The position numbers were made by a program, and so were the translations under genes. DNA of 64,000 nt from Naumovozyma dairenensis CBS 421 (taxonomy: Eukaryota; Ascomycota; Saccharomycetes; Saccharomycetales; Saccharomycetaceae), in assembly GCF_000227115.2 (NCBI RefSeq), contig NC_016479.1, positions 1,300,686-1,364,685 on the forward strand, given 5' to 3'. This document shows, in pieces, positions 37,764-47,684 of this stretch (the first letter of the stretch is position 1; every line of letters starts with the position of its first letter). The notes beneath the pieces were generated by a model that saw only the letters and a list, made by a program, of their open reading frames with translations, was not told the DNA's origin and ran no database searches.

Positions 37764-40700
37764 ATGTCATCATTGACAGCAATCGATATGAATGAAGCAG
37801 TTAAGCAAAAATATCCTAAAAAAACGGAACCTACAGATCTTATAGAGCAAATAACTTCAAGTGAAAAAAGCCGGCATAATCAAGCAATGATTCCACCGAG
37901 TGATGATACCACTACGTATTCAACGCCTTCTTCAGATCTTTCTACCCAGAACCATAGTCGACATCATAATGACAAACAACTTTCCACTTATGCTCGTCAT
38001 CATCATCATCATCATCACCACCATCACCATAATGTTGAAGATTCTATAACAAACTTAAAAGATTTGAATGTTGCTGATAAGAAAAAATTACCCAAAGTTC
38101 TTCATGGTAGGAAAGCAAGTACTTATTTAAGAATCTTTAGAGATGATGAAAATTTAACTGATACAACCACAGAAAATCCCAATTCCATTCCACAGCAAGA
38201 CGAAACTGAAAATATTAATATACTAGATAAAAAACAATCAAGACCCGGAGTTTCTTCTTCATCTTCATATCTAAATCAACGGCATTCAAGAATAGACCCT
38301 AGCCCATCAAATATAACAACTGGTTCACCTCCTAAAAAAAATATTAGAGATCACAAGGTTAATGATCGGAGTAATAAAATTAATGAGAAGGCTAGAAATG
38401 CTGTGAAGATCATCATTAAAGAAGAAAACGGTAATAGAAAGATTGATGACACTCAGGATGGAAGAATTTTACAAGAACAGGACAGAAAATCATCCACACC
38501 ATCAAGATTATCTGGTCATTTGAAAATAAAAACATCAGATAATAGTAAAAACCCATCAGACGATTTAGCCTTAGAACCAGTATCATCAGCAACTTACTAT
38601 CCTCATAAATCAAAATCAAAATCTAAGAAAAAAGTAGATAAGATTGAAGATAAAGATGAAAAACCTTCTAACATCAAAGAATCATCATCGCTATCTGTAT
38701 TACTATCAAATCAAGAGCAAGAAAATTTAGATTTTTCTATCTCAAAGGTTCCTAAAAATCAAGAAGAGAATAGCAAGCAAATATTACCATCATCACAATT
38801 AAACTCTATAGTAGAATCTCATCAATTACATGATTATAATGATCGTACATTTACTAATGAAATTAGGAACAAAAATGATATCATAAACGAAAAAGAAAAT
38901 AATAATGAAATTAGAGACGAGGAAGCACATAATATCCCTGCTGTTGATAGCATGATTCAAGATAATCAGGAGGGACTTATTAATACTCCCAAAGATGCTA
39001 CAAATATAGACTTTGACAAATATGAAGAAGATGAAGGTGATGATGATGAAGACGAAGATGAAGATGAAGACGAAGATCAAGTAAAGGAATATCCATTAGC
39101 AGTCGAATTAAAACCATTCACAAACAAAGTTGGAGGACATACTGCAATCTTTAGATTCTCTAAAAGAGCTGTTTGTAAAACTTTAGTTAATAGAGAAAAT
39201 AAATTCTATGAAAACATCGAATTGAACCATAAAGATTTATTACAATTCATGCCTAAATATATAGGTGTTTTAAACGTTAGACAACATTTTTATCGGAATA
39301 ATATTAACTGCGACACATGTACGAACAATACAAAATTTCCCGATTATACAAACGTTACTAATAACAATGACGAAAACCAAATCTCTTCCAATAATGATAA
39401 AAATAAAATGCAGAAGAAAATAGTTACTGAACGTGAAGATGAGCCAGACTTAGAAGGTGGAGCACTATTACAACATATTCATTCTTATCCAACAGATTCT
39501 TCACCTATTCTATTTAAGGAGAAAACAACTAAAACCCATCATCATTCAACGACCCAACCCCATAACATTATCAATAACGATAACTATTATTATAAAGATT
39601 CTCATTTACCCGAAGTGGTAATTAATGATAATAAACATATAATACCTGATTCGCTTTGGGGTAAATATTCTCATTCCCCAAGTTCTGCTCCAAGTGACTC
39701 ATATATTAATTCCATATCACATATTTCGAGCAACCATAACTCAATCGATACAGAGGCTGGAAGTGACGGTAACATCAAACCTGCATGTAATGATACCGTT
39801 GAGCAAAAACGACATCCTTTTTACACTGGAGGTGGCTCGACAACAATAAATACTAAATTAAAAGATTTAATTTTACAAGAAGTTTTTGCTCCAACATTTT
39901 GTGCGAGAAGAAGGAAAAGTTCAAAAATGACCTCAACGCCTATGAAATCGTCCAATAGTACAAGTAATAAGGAAATTGCAACGGCCTCTGATATGATTAA
40001 GAATACAACACAAAAGCAACGTTCATCTTCACAAGATTATTCTCATAATTCAAATTTATCATTAACTACAATTCAAGATTCCAAAACTTCAATCCGAGGG
40101 AAACATATTAAGGATTCCATTACTCCAAAGAATATTGATACTTCAAATTCATTAATGGATTTAAAACAACTTCATAGTAGAGAATTAGAGAAAGAAAAGT
40201 ATATTAATGATTATTCATCAATCTTAGAAAACCCAAGATATGAAAGTAATGAAAGTAAGAACACTGTTGATTCTAATAATGACAATACTTTTAATCTTAA
40301 CAATAATACCACGTTTTCATCTAGAGCAACTTCCAGATCTCTTTCACCATCTCAGTATAATTCTCGTTCTCCTTCACCATTATCAGAACCAAAAGTATTA
40401 CCTGATGAAGGAAATAATCTTGTAAAATATGAAAATGAAAATGACAATACAAATATAGGTAGGGATACAATTTTCGAAATGGATCCATTAGCTAGTGAGG
40501 ATGCAACGGGGTCCACCAACGAAACTAAGATACCAATTTTGAAAAATGATGTTGTGGCGCTCAAAAATGAAACAATAAAACCATCATTATCACAAGAGAC
40601 GGAAGCCACACTTGTATCAAAATTCATTCTTCTAGAAGATTTGACTAGAAACTTGAGCAAACCTTGTGCCTTAGACTTGAAAATGGGGACCAGGCAATAT

Positions 40701-41459
40701 GGAGTTGATGCAAAGAGATCCAAACAATTATCGCAGCGTGCTAAATGTCTTAAGACAACATCACGTAAACTTGGTGTTAGAATTTGTGGGTTAAAGATTT
40801 GGAATCGTGAATATTACATCAAGAGAGATAAATATTTTGGTAGACGTGTCAAAATTGGTTGGCAATTTGCTCGTGTTTTAGCAAGATTTATTTATGATGG
40901 TGTTTCTACTAAGAGTATTATTAAACAAATTCCAAATTTGATTAAGCAATTAGATAAATTGAATAATGAAATCAGTAAATTGAAAGGTTATAGATTATAT
41001 GGATCCTCATTATTATTGATGTATGATGGAGAGGATATTAAGTCGAAACATTTTTTAATTAAAGTCAATTTAATTGATTTTGCTAAATGTATCTCTAAGA
41101 AAGATTTGGATGAAAATTTAGAGAACTTTAAAATTCCGCCAAAATCAATTGACGTTGAAGACAAGGGGTTCTTAAGAGGTATTAGAAGTTTAAAATTTTA
41201 TTTGTTACTAATTTGGAATTACTTGACTCACGATGAACCAATGATTTACGACGAAGTGGAATTAGATAAATTTATTGAAGTAAATGCTGAAAAGTTGAAA
41301 TTGGATGAGAATTGGGATTGGTTAGATAATTTTGATAAAGAAGATGAAGCAGAATTCAATGATTCACAAAGTGAACTACGTAAGAAATGGAGAAAATATG
41401 AATTGATTTTTGATGTTGAACCAAGGTTCAATAATAATGATGATGAGATTAGTGATTAG
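37764..41459 (+). CDS. KCS1: Kcs1-like inositol hexakisphosphate kinase
   Basis: 1231 residues (1050 in S. cerevisiae). Kcs1 makes inositol pyrophosphates (5-PP-InsP5) that tune phosphate homeostasis, vacuole form and stress response. The catalytic domain is at the C terminus: PCALDLKMG (PxxxDxKxG) near residue 967, RAKCLKTTSRKLGVRICGLKIW, then YGSSLLLMYDG (S-S-L-L) and the metal-binding VNLIDFAKC near residue 1104. The N-terminal half is disordered, with an 11-histidine run (about residues 79-90), an acidic tract (EDEGDDDEDEDEDEDED) and, around 440-520, the conserved VELKPFTNKVGGHTAIFRFSKRAVCKTLVNRENKFYENIE block. It is larger than the S. cerevisiae protein mainly through linker insertions. 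Confidence 0.96.
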   Translation: MSSLTAIDMNEAVKQKYPKKTEPTDLIEQITSSEKSRHNQAMIPPSDDTTTYSTPSSDLSTQNHSRHHNDKQLSTYARHHHHHHHHHHHNVEDSITNLKDLNVADKKKLPKVLHGRKASTYLRIFRDDENLTDTTTENPNSIPQQDETENINILDKKQSRPGVSSSSSYLNQRHSRIDPSPSNITTGSPPKKNIRDHKVNDRSNKINEKARNAVKIIIKEENGNRKIDDTQDGRILQEQDRKSSTPSRLSGHLKIKTSDNSKNPSDDLALEPVSSATYYPHKSKSKSKKKVDKIEDKDEKPSNIKESSSLSVLLSNQEQENLDFSISKVPKNQEENSKQILPSSQLNSIVESHQLHDYNDRTFTNEIRNKNDIINEKENNNEIRDEEAHNIPAVDSMIQDNQEGLINTPKDATNIDFDKYEEDEGDDDEDEDEDEDEDQVKEYPLAVELKPFTNKVGGHTAIFRFSKRAVCKTLVNRENKFYENIELNHKDLLQFMPKYIGVLNVRQHFYRNNINCDTCTNNTKFPDYTNVTNNNDENQISSNNDKNKMQKKIVTEREDEPDLEGGALLQHIHSYPTDSSPILFKEKTTKTHHHSTTQPHNIINNDNYYYKDSHLPEVVINDNKHIIPDSLWGKYSHSPSSAPSDSYINSISHISSNHNSIDTEAGSDGNIKPACNDTVEQKRHPFYTGGGSTTINTKLKDLILQEVFAPTFCARRRKSSKMTSTPMKSSNSTSNKEIATASDMIKNTTQKQRSSSQDYSHNSNLSLTTIQDSKTSIRGKHIKDSITPKNIDTSNSLMDLKQLHSRELEKEKYINDYSSILENPRYESNESKNTVDSNNDNTFNLNNNTTFSSRATSRSLSPSQYNSRSPSPLSEPKVLPDEGNNLVKYENENDNTNIGRDTIFEMDPLASEDATGSTNETKIPILKNDVVALKNETIKPSLSQETEATLVSKFILLEDLTRNLSKPCALDLKMGTRQYGVDAKRSKQLSQRAKCLKTTSRKLGVRICGLKIWNREYYIKRDKYFGRRVKIGWQFARVLARFIYDGVSTKSIIKQIPNLIKQLDKLNNEISKLKGYRLYGSSLLLMYDGEDIKSKHFLIKVNLIDFAKCISKKDLDENLENFKIPPKSIDVEDKGFLRGIRSLKFYLLLIWNYLTHDEPMIYDEVELDKFIEVNAEKLKLDENWDWLDNFDKEDEAEFNDSQSELRKKWRKYELIFDVEPRFNNNDDEISD

Positions 41460-41838
41460 ATTAAATATTCGCATACATATAAGAAAATTCTTTTACAATA
41501 ATAATAATAATATTATAATGAAATAACAGTGTAGCTAAAACTACAATAATAAGGGACACCGAAGAAATATTAATTTTTGAGTACATGTTGTTGACATGAT
41601 ACAGTATTTATGATCTTGCATTAATGTAATCATTAGGCCAGTACCCACTCAGCATAACAGAAATTATCGAAAATGCGCTTAAACGTTACTTCAAAAATTT
41701 GTGCTTTAAGATACAGTTAAACAAACGAAGAAAAAGTTGTGAACATACGTAGATGTCAATCTTATGAGTTATTTGCCAGATCCATCAATAAAATAAAAGT
41801 TAACTAACATTTACAAAAGGAGTGTCATCAAAGAAAAG
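41460..41838. other. KCS1-DAD1 intergenic region
   Basis: 379 bases, AT-rich; promoter of DAD1; no other gene seen. Confidence 0.5.
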
Positions 41839-42129
41839 ATGTCAATTAACAATAACACGGCGAAGAAAACAGCCCCGCTCATATCAGAAGGTGATCGACA
41901 ATTTATAGAACAAAGAGACCTAATATTACAAGAGATTAATGTGACGATGGATTCTATATTGAATGGATTAAATGAATTAAATATATCGTTAGAAAGCTCA
42001 ATTGCCGTGGGGAAAGGGTTTGAATCTGTTTCAGAACTTTGGAAGACATTCTTTGATGGATTAGAAAGTGTTACAGATATCCCTGTTGAAACTGCTACTA
42101 ATGAACATGAAGAACGTATAGAAGAATAA
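41839..42129 (+). CDS. DAD1: Dad1 subunit of the DASH/Dam1 kinetochore complex
   Basis: 96 residues (94 in S. cerevisiae). Dad1 is one of ten subunits of the Dam1/DASH ring that couples kinetochores to spindle microtubules. DRQFIEQRDLILQEINVTMDSILNGLNELNISLESSIAVGKGFESVSELWKTF is the conserved helical core, nearly identical to that of S. cerevisiae Dad1. The short acidic C terminus is variable. DAD1 follows KCS1 as YDR016C does. It is small but clearly conserved. Confidence 0.96.
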   Translation: MSINNNTAKKTAPLISEGDRQFIEQRDLILQEINVTMDSILNGLNELNISLESSIAVGKGFESVSELWKTFFDGLESVTDIPVETATNEHEERIEE

Positions 42130-42420
42130 GATGCCTCCAATCTTTGAATGCTAATGAGTTAGGGGCATCTACCCAGTCTAGGCAAGCATGTAGCGTGAGA
42201 CACCGTGGTTATAGATGGAAAGCATGAAATCATTTCGCACCACACAGGTCTGTTAGAGCAGTACAGGCTGTATTCTTTACCTACCATATATGATTCTGGT
42301 ATGTGACTATATTATGAAATGGTGGCGTTTGACCATCTATGATCTGTTCATGTAGATTATATACACTATATATTGAATAAGTAAGCTAATCATTATTTAG
42401 AAGGTTCTCTTGCTCCATCG

Positions 42421-43083
42421 TTAGCGTTTATGTAAACTCGGTAAATTTCTACCTTGTTTCTTTGAAAGGCCCACCTTGAAGGTGATCTTTGTTGAATCAA
42501 CGTCGTATATAAGTTTATTCGTTTGTAGAATCAAGTCCTTCAGCGGTTTATGAACCGGATATGTTTTATTATTTCTATTACTAGTTGGAAGAGACGGAAT
42601 TGGGAGGTTTTCTTTATCAATAAAATTAGTAATTCCATCCTCCTCCTCATCTTTCTTTGGAGCCTTTTCCGAGGACTGACTATTCGGCATGTTTTGAAAG
42701 CCACCAATGGAAGAAGTAGAATCGGGGGATGTATAATTGGAATTTGTTGTCAACTCGTTCGAAATGAAAGTATCATTATAGCTGTTTGCTCCCTCCAAAA
42801 TGGATGAGATTCCAATACTATCTGGATTTGGAAGGTGTTCCCGGCTTTCAATATCCTCGAGTTTGGATGTTGGGTCTAGTAATGTAAGGTCTAAATCCAC
42901 ACTTGGTTCTTTCTCATGTTGTTGCCGTTTTAGTTTTTCTTCTTCTTCTTCTTCTGTTATCCAATCTAAACAACTTACTGGTTTTGGTAAATCTATGAAT
43001 GATGTATACGATCTTCTCCTGCTTCCAGTTGAAGTACTAGAAGTATTAGAATCTAACGGTGCTTGTGTCTGACTTCTTCTCAT
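42421..43083 (-). CDS. HED1: HED1 candidate: Rad51-binding meiotic recombination regulator
   Basis: 220 residues from the ATG at 43083 (a longer frame starts with TTG at 43158). It lies between DAD1 and RAD61, where S. cerevisiae has HED1 (YDR014W-A, 162 residues), a meiosis-specific Rad51 inhibitor. Most of the protein is disordered and acidic/serine-rich. The C terminus is its best feature: KPLKDLILQTNKLIYDVDS followed by ITFKVGLSKKQGRNLPSLHK, which resembles the GLS[RK]...LH Rad51-binding motif described for RAD51AP1-type proteins. A TAGCCGCGC element (43241-43250) about 160 bases upstream resembles the meiotic URS1. Function is inferred from position and the motif; sequence similarity to Hed1 itself was not tested. 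Confidence 0.6.
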   Translation of the reverse strand: MRRSQTQAPLDSNTSSTSTGSRRRSYTSFIDLPKPVSCLDWITEEEEEEKLKRQQHEKEPSVDLDLTLLDPTSKLEDIESREHLPNPDSIGISSILEGANSYNDTFISNELTTNSNYTSPDSTSSIGGFQNMPNSQSSEKAPKKDEEEDGITNFIDKENLPIPSLPTSNRNNKTYPVHKPLKDLILQTNKLIYDVDSTKITFKVGLSKKQGRNLPSLHKR

Positions 43084-43525
43084 TCGTAATAACGTTAAAT
43101 AAAAGTAAATCTTTAAGCAAACTTTAAGCTTGCTCCCTGGGTGGCAAAATGATGTCAATTCACTAGTTGCTATATATTACTGTTTAATTTGTAATAACAA
43201 ACCTTCCAATACAATGTAATATAGTATAGTCTAACGAGGTTGCGCGGCTAAATTAGATACCAAAAGGGGAACCTCATGTTTTGTTTACTATTGGAAAAGG
43301 TCCCTTGAACCCTAGAATTTGGCCCTATCTTTAACCCTAATATAGGGCCTGCATAGAAAGTCTGTCCAGTCACGTGATTGGAAAGTTTGGAAAAACCTGG
43401 GATGCTTTAAAGGTAAATGATTGCAATTCTACGTACGAATATAGATAAAATGGTAAAGTAAATAATTGTCGGCATCATCTAAAAATTGTAATAAAAAAAA
43501 AGCAGACCTGCACATACGAAGCAAT
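43084..43525. other. Divergent promoter between HED1 candidate and FEX
   Basis: 442 bases holding a partial URS1 (43241-43250) and TCACGTGA near 43372, a Cbf1-type E box. No gene. Confidence 0.5.
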
Positions 43526-44638
43526 ATGACAACATCTGATACTATTACAAGACTTTGGCCCAAAACTCTACAGACTAAATATGGTTCCATTTTACATTCA
43601 ATACTATCCTTCATAACATTTACAATATTGGGAAATTATGCAAGAGCAGGCGTTACAGCATTGGCTACCTACCAACCATCATACGTCAGTTCGGGAAGTG
43701 TTCTATGGAGTAATTTGACAGGTTGTATAATAATGGGTATTCTACAAGAATTAACTGTTGCACCAGGTTGGTTCCCATTAGAATTACAACCTTTGTTTGT
43801 TGCTTTGACTACAGGATTTTGCGGTTCATTCACGTCTTACTCTTCAATGATGTTAGAATTATTCAAGCACTCAACTAATACTGCAATGGAGTCTTCATCA
43901 TCCCATTGGAAAAATCATGCTTATAGCATGTTGGAATTCATGTCTGTCCTTTTTGTTCAATTATTAGTCTCAATGGCTTCATTAATATTTGGTAGAAAAT
44001 TAGCTACTGATGTAATTATAAGGTACGGTTCCGTTGAAACTGAACGCCCATCCACTGACGAAGATAAAGAAATGGATCCAGAAGCAGAAATGATTAATGC
44101 AACAGAACCAAGGCCATCCGTTAAGACAATCTTATTATGGACCGATATATTATCATATTTGTTAGCTGTCCCATTATTAATACTAATCATCGTATTAGCC
44201 TCATACTATGGCAATTATTCTCGAGCTAAATGGACTCTGCCGCCTTTATTCGGTATATTTGGTTCTTTCTTAAGATTTTGGTTAGCTAATCAATACAACG
44301 GGAAAAGCATTCATTTCCCATGGGGGACATTTATCGGTAACGTCTTCTCAACTCTATTAATCGCAATACTGACCATGGTTCAACGTGGGAAATTACATGC
44401 AAATGCCATCATACCCATTGTCCATGGTAAAAATGCATGTCTAATAGTTAGCGCGTTAATTAACGGGTTCTGTGGTAGTTTAAGTACAATTAGTACTTTC
44501 ATTAATGAAGGTTATAAATTGTCCTTTGAGGATACAATGATTTATTACTTTATTTCCATTTTCGTTTCTTATTGTTGCATTGTTATTACATTAGGTTCGT
44601 ATGCTTGGTCAAAGGGTTTAGTCTCCCCGGTGTGTTAG
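43526..44638 (+). CDS. FEX1: Fex-type fluoride export protein
   Basis: 370 residues from the ATG at 43526 (an upstream TTG in the same frame is unlikely). Fluoride channels of the FEX type expel F- at the plasma membrane and in fungi are a fusion of two Fluc-like domains. Both are visible: domain 1 with VLWSNLTGCIIMGIL and GFCGSFTSYSSMMLE (near residue 96), domain 2 with GTFIGNVFSTLLIAI, MVQRGK and GFCGSLSTISTFINEGY (near 313); about nine hydrophobic segments. The ending SYAWSKGLVSPVC resembles S. cerevisiae Fex1/2. In S. cerevisiae the two FEX genes are near telomeres; here it sits inside a conserved block. Confidence 0.95.
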   Translation: MTTSDTITRLWPKTLQTKYGSILHSILSFITFTILGNYARAGVTALATYQPSYVSSGSVLWSNLTGCIIMGILQELTVAPGWFPLELQPLFVALTTGFCGSFTSYSSMMLELFKHSTNTAMESSSSHWKNHAYSMLEFMSVLFVQLLVSMASLIFGRKLATDVIIRYGSVETERPSTDEDKEMDPEAEMINATEPRPSVKTILLWTDILSYLLAVPLLILIIVLASYYGNYSRAKWTLPPLFGIFGSFLRFWLANQYNGKSIHFPWGTFIGNVFSTLLIAILTMVQRGKLHANAIIPIVHGKNACLIVSALINGFCGSLSTISTFINEGYKLSFEDTMIYYFISIFVSYCCIVITLGSYAWSKGLVSPVC

Positions 44639-45230
44639 GAGCGTACTGTATACCCATCTGTCTGGATGACTTGAAAGATAAAAATCATCGTTCGCACTCA
44701 CGTTTCATGTATTGAAGTTGTGGTAATTTACTTTTTAGTCATTTTATTATAAACCATATCGATTGAATTGGATTTTGGACTTCAGAATATATGAGGGATA
44801 TACAATAATAACCATAGTCACCTAATAATAGTAATATCTTTGTTATCATATTTTTGTATGCAAATTTTTTGATGTATGTCCTGTATCCTTCGTTTTTATT
44901 TTGTTAAGAGTCACTTTTTGCCATTAACTTATTTATAGACTATACAAGAAGCACAACTTTTTTTTGTTTTTTTTCTTACTTTCTAATACAATTACGAAAC
45001 ATAGAATAATATTCTTTCATTTGCTTTTTTTCTCTTATAGGACATATCCCAAAGGTTCATACGTTACTGCACTACAGTATTCTGCTAGTTTTAACGCTAT
45101 ATGTGCATGATGCTTTATTAGTATATGAGTAAAGAAACCTAAGAAAGAGAAAAAAATTTCGTTGGCACTTATAAATCATGTATATTCAATCCATCGTTAT
45201 CATTTCCACTGAGCCTTAAAAGATCAACCA
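44639..45230. other. FEX-RAD61 convergent region
   Basis: 592 bases of AT-rich DNA where the missing C-terminal part of RAD61 might have been expected; I see no homologous reading frame. Confidence 0.5.
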
Positions 45231-46427
45231 TTATCGTTCTGACTTTTTCATAGTTCTTAAGCTGTAATCATATCCCGTAGTACCATCAGTAAACTGAATA
45301 AAGTCATTTAATTGCAACTTCAACATTTTATGTTTATTCAAAATCGAAAGATCTGGTAAGGCCTTAAGCTTCGGCAGTCCATTAAGAAGATTTTGTAATT
45401 GCTGATTGTTTGTCTCCTCTTCCTTGCCTAAGACCCCTAAAGTTGTTATTAAATACCCTTGTAATAGGTATATGATTTCAAGCGTGGAAGATTGTAAGCC
45501 TTCTGGATAACTTTCAAAACACCAATCTCGAATCGTGTCAATATCCAATTCCATAACGATCTTCTTGAAATCTTCATCTGTATGTAACGTTATACAAAAG
45601 TTTACTAGGGCTGAAATATATTCTATCGTACCCATCTCCTTTCTTTGAAGAAAATCCAAGTCATCTCGATATTTTAAAGATGTACCCATATTCTTCAATT
45701 CGTTGAAATGAGTTAAGTCATTATTTTTAGTTGATTTCTTTTCTTCCGTTGCAATAGCTCTGTTTTGAAGCTCAGTCTCAGAAAGTGCTTCGATATCCTC
45801 ATCCTCATTTTTGTTTATTAATATCGTTCTTAACCGACCATATGACTTTTTCGATGTAGCTCCTGGCACAGATTTATCACTTAATGCCTGATTTTCTTTA
45901 GCATTAGTATCAAAAACCATTAAATGTTCCTTTACGAACTTTTCTACGAGGCTACCGTCATCATTTAGGGAATTAATATACTCGTTAACGTCATTAATAT
46001 TTTCATATATTCCGTTGATGCCGTCTTCCATTGCAGGTGAACTAGTGCCACTTTCTTGATAATTTTCTTCCCTTTTACTTCTTCGATAATTAGTCTTCCT
46101 TCTTTTCAAGCTACCTTTCGATTCTATCTCTAAAAATGCAAATGCATCGCTCTTACCTACAGCAACTGCTTCAGATTTTCGTTTCCCCTCTTTAAATTCG
46201 AGACCATGTTCTTGCTCAATAATGTGCTTTCCTTGGTCGGATGATGGACCATTTCTATGAATTGTATCTAGGGTTGTCTGTAAGGTGTCACTAGATTGTC
46301 GTGATGTGCTTTTATTTTCATCATCACTGCTGAATTCTATATTATCGTTGTCCTCAACAGGGGAAGATTGTAATTTTCCATTTATTGACACACGAGATGC
46401 CTTCCCACTTCTTCCGTATACTTTCAT
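45231..46427 (-). CDS. RAD61: Rad61/Wpl1-like cohesin release factor, short C terminus
   Basis: 398 residues from the ATG at 46427 (MKVYGRSGKASRV aligns with the S. cerevisiae N terminus; the frame's first codon at 46460 is TTG). Rad61/Wpl1 releases cohesin from chromatin and limits loop size and condensation. Recognisable blocks: YGRLRTILINKNEDEDI, LTHFNELKNMGTSLKYRDDLDFLQ, ISALVNFCITLHTDEDF, LQGYLITTLGV and LNDFIQFTDGTTGYDYSL. S. cerevisiae Rad61 has 647 residues and continues about 250 further with the conserved helical WAPL domain; this frame ends just after GYDYSL. Either the domain was truly lost or a frameshift or deletion removed it. It sits next to PSF1 and near HED1 as in S. cerevisiae. 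Confidence 0.85.
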   Translation of the reverse strand: MKVYGRSGKASRVSINGKLQSSPVEDNDNIEFSSDDENKSTSRQSSDTLQTTLDTIHRNGPSSDQGKHIIEQEHGLEFKEGKRKSEAVAVGKSDAFAFLEIESKGSLKRRKTNYRRSKREENYQESGTSSPAMEDGINGIYENINDVNEYINSLNDDGSLVEKFVKEHLMVFDTNAKENQALSDKSVPGATSKKSYGRLRTILINKNEDEDIEALSETELQNRAIATEEKKSTKNNDLTHFNELKNMGTSLKYRDDLDFLQRKEMGTIEYISALVNFCITLHTDEDFKKIVMELDIDTIRDWCFESYPEGLQSSTLEIIYLLQGYLITTLGVLGKEEETNNQQLQNLLNGLPKLKALPDLSILNKHKMLKLQLNDFIQFTDGTTGYDYSLRTMKKSER

Positions 46428-46747
46428 AACTTGTCGAATATCCAAAACAAGCTGAATCAATTAACGTTAGCTTTCATACTTTGGTTCACTTTCAATTCAA
46501 ATCTTGTCTAACATCCGTATTTTTTGAAGTTTCCGATTGCTTCTTCTTATATTATCCTCATCGAGTAGGAGAAAATAGTTACATCGCGAAAGCCAAGTAC
46601 TGAAATAATGATAAACATTAACGTTAGATCAAAACTTTTTGGATGGATAATTTTAGCTTCAAAAGAAAATCATGCAAAATCATACAAAATCAAACTATTT
46701 TGTGTAGAATAAGAAGCAGAAGGTATTAAGAAGAAAGAAATAGGAAA
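46428..46747. other. Divergent promoter of RAD61 and PSF1
   Basis: 320 bases, AT-rich, no gene. Confidence 0.5.
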
Positions 46748-47377
46748 ATGTACGGTGATTTGGCAAATAAATTGATCCTGGAAGCAAAACGTACCCAACA
46801 ATTAAACCATAAACAAAAACATGCACAGCTGCCGATGTATCACGAAGATTTGATTCGTAACATTATCAAAGAAGTGACACAATTGAAGAAAAATACAGAT
46901 TTCCTAAAGGATCAACAAGAACAGTTACAAAATCAAGAAGGTAACGATAATGGGCTGGATGAAAACGTTCTGAAATGTCAATATTTCGTCACTTTGTTAT
47001 GTATGGAAAGAAATAAACGATGTCTCTTAGCTTATCAAAAATTAAGATGTGATATGTTAGATTCCTTGGCTTGGAGTAATTCAAATAGTAGTATAATGGA
47101 ATTAGAAAGTAATGATTTATCTCATCAAGAACAAGAGTACCTGAAAGAGTATGGGGAATTGATTACAGATCTGAAAAGTGGTGAGTGGGCAGATATAGAT
47201 TTATCAGGATCATTGACGCCACCAAGTGATGTTTTCATAGATGTTAGAGTATTGAAAGATGCTGGTGAGATACAGACTGAATATGGTGTGTTTAACTTGA
47301 TTAAAGATTCTCAATTCTTTGTTAGACAATCAGATGTCGAAAGACTAATACAGCAAGGTTACTTACAGAAAATATGA
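46748..47377 (+). CDS. PSF1: Psf1 subunit of the GINS replication complex
   Basis: 209 residues (208 in S. cerevisiae). GINS (Sld5-Psf1-Psf2-Psf3) joins Cdc45 and Mcm2-7 to form the replicative helicase. MYGDLANKLILEAKRTQQL, YHEDLIRNIIKEVTQLKKNTDFL, CQYFVTLLCMERNKRCLLAYQ and the C-terminal ITDLKSGEWADIDLSGSLTPPSDVFIDVRVLKDAGEIQTEYGV (B domain) match Psf1 almost throughout. The gene points the other way relative to RAD61 than I recall for S. cerevisiae (YDR013W and YDR014W run in parallel there), suggesting a small inversion. ATG at 46748 is the family start. Confidence 0.96.
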   Translation: MYGDLANKLILEAKRTQQLNHKQKHAQLPMYHEDLIRNIIKEVTQLKKNTDFLKDQQEQLQNQEGNDNGLDENVLKCQYFVTLLCMERNKRCLLAYQKLRCDMLDSLAWSNSNSSIMELESNDLSHQEQEYLKEYGELITDLKSGEWADIDLSGSLTPPSDVFIDVRVLKDAGEIQTEYGVFNLIKDSQFFVRQSDVERLIQQGYLQKI

Positions 47378-47684
47378 TACAGAATTCATATGTAATGTAT
47401 ATGTATATATACATTCAAGACAAAATACTTGCATTTACTGGTATCTACGCAAAAAGATATAGATATAGGCAATTTTTTTTAGTTTGTTTTATTCTTCATT
47501 AATATATACTTCAATAATTTAAGTATGCGATCACTACTTTCTCCAGATATATTATTGCAACCATTGATTCCTAACAAAGTGTCAAATCACTTGTGTACCT
47601 AAAGGGAAGGAAGTAATTAAGCGTCCAACAATACTTTGAGAAGGACACCTAAGAGATTGTTACCAATTGCACTATATAAACAAA
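47378..47684. other. PSF1-HMT1 intergenic region
   Basis: 307 bases, AT-rich; a TTG codon at 47667 precedes the HMT1 ATG in frame. Nothing else seen. Confidence 0.5.
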
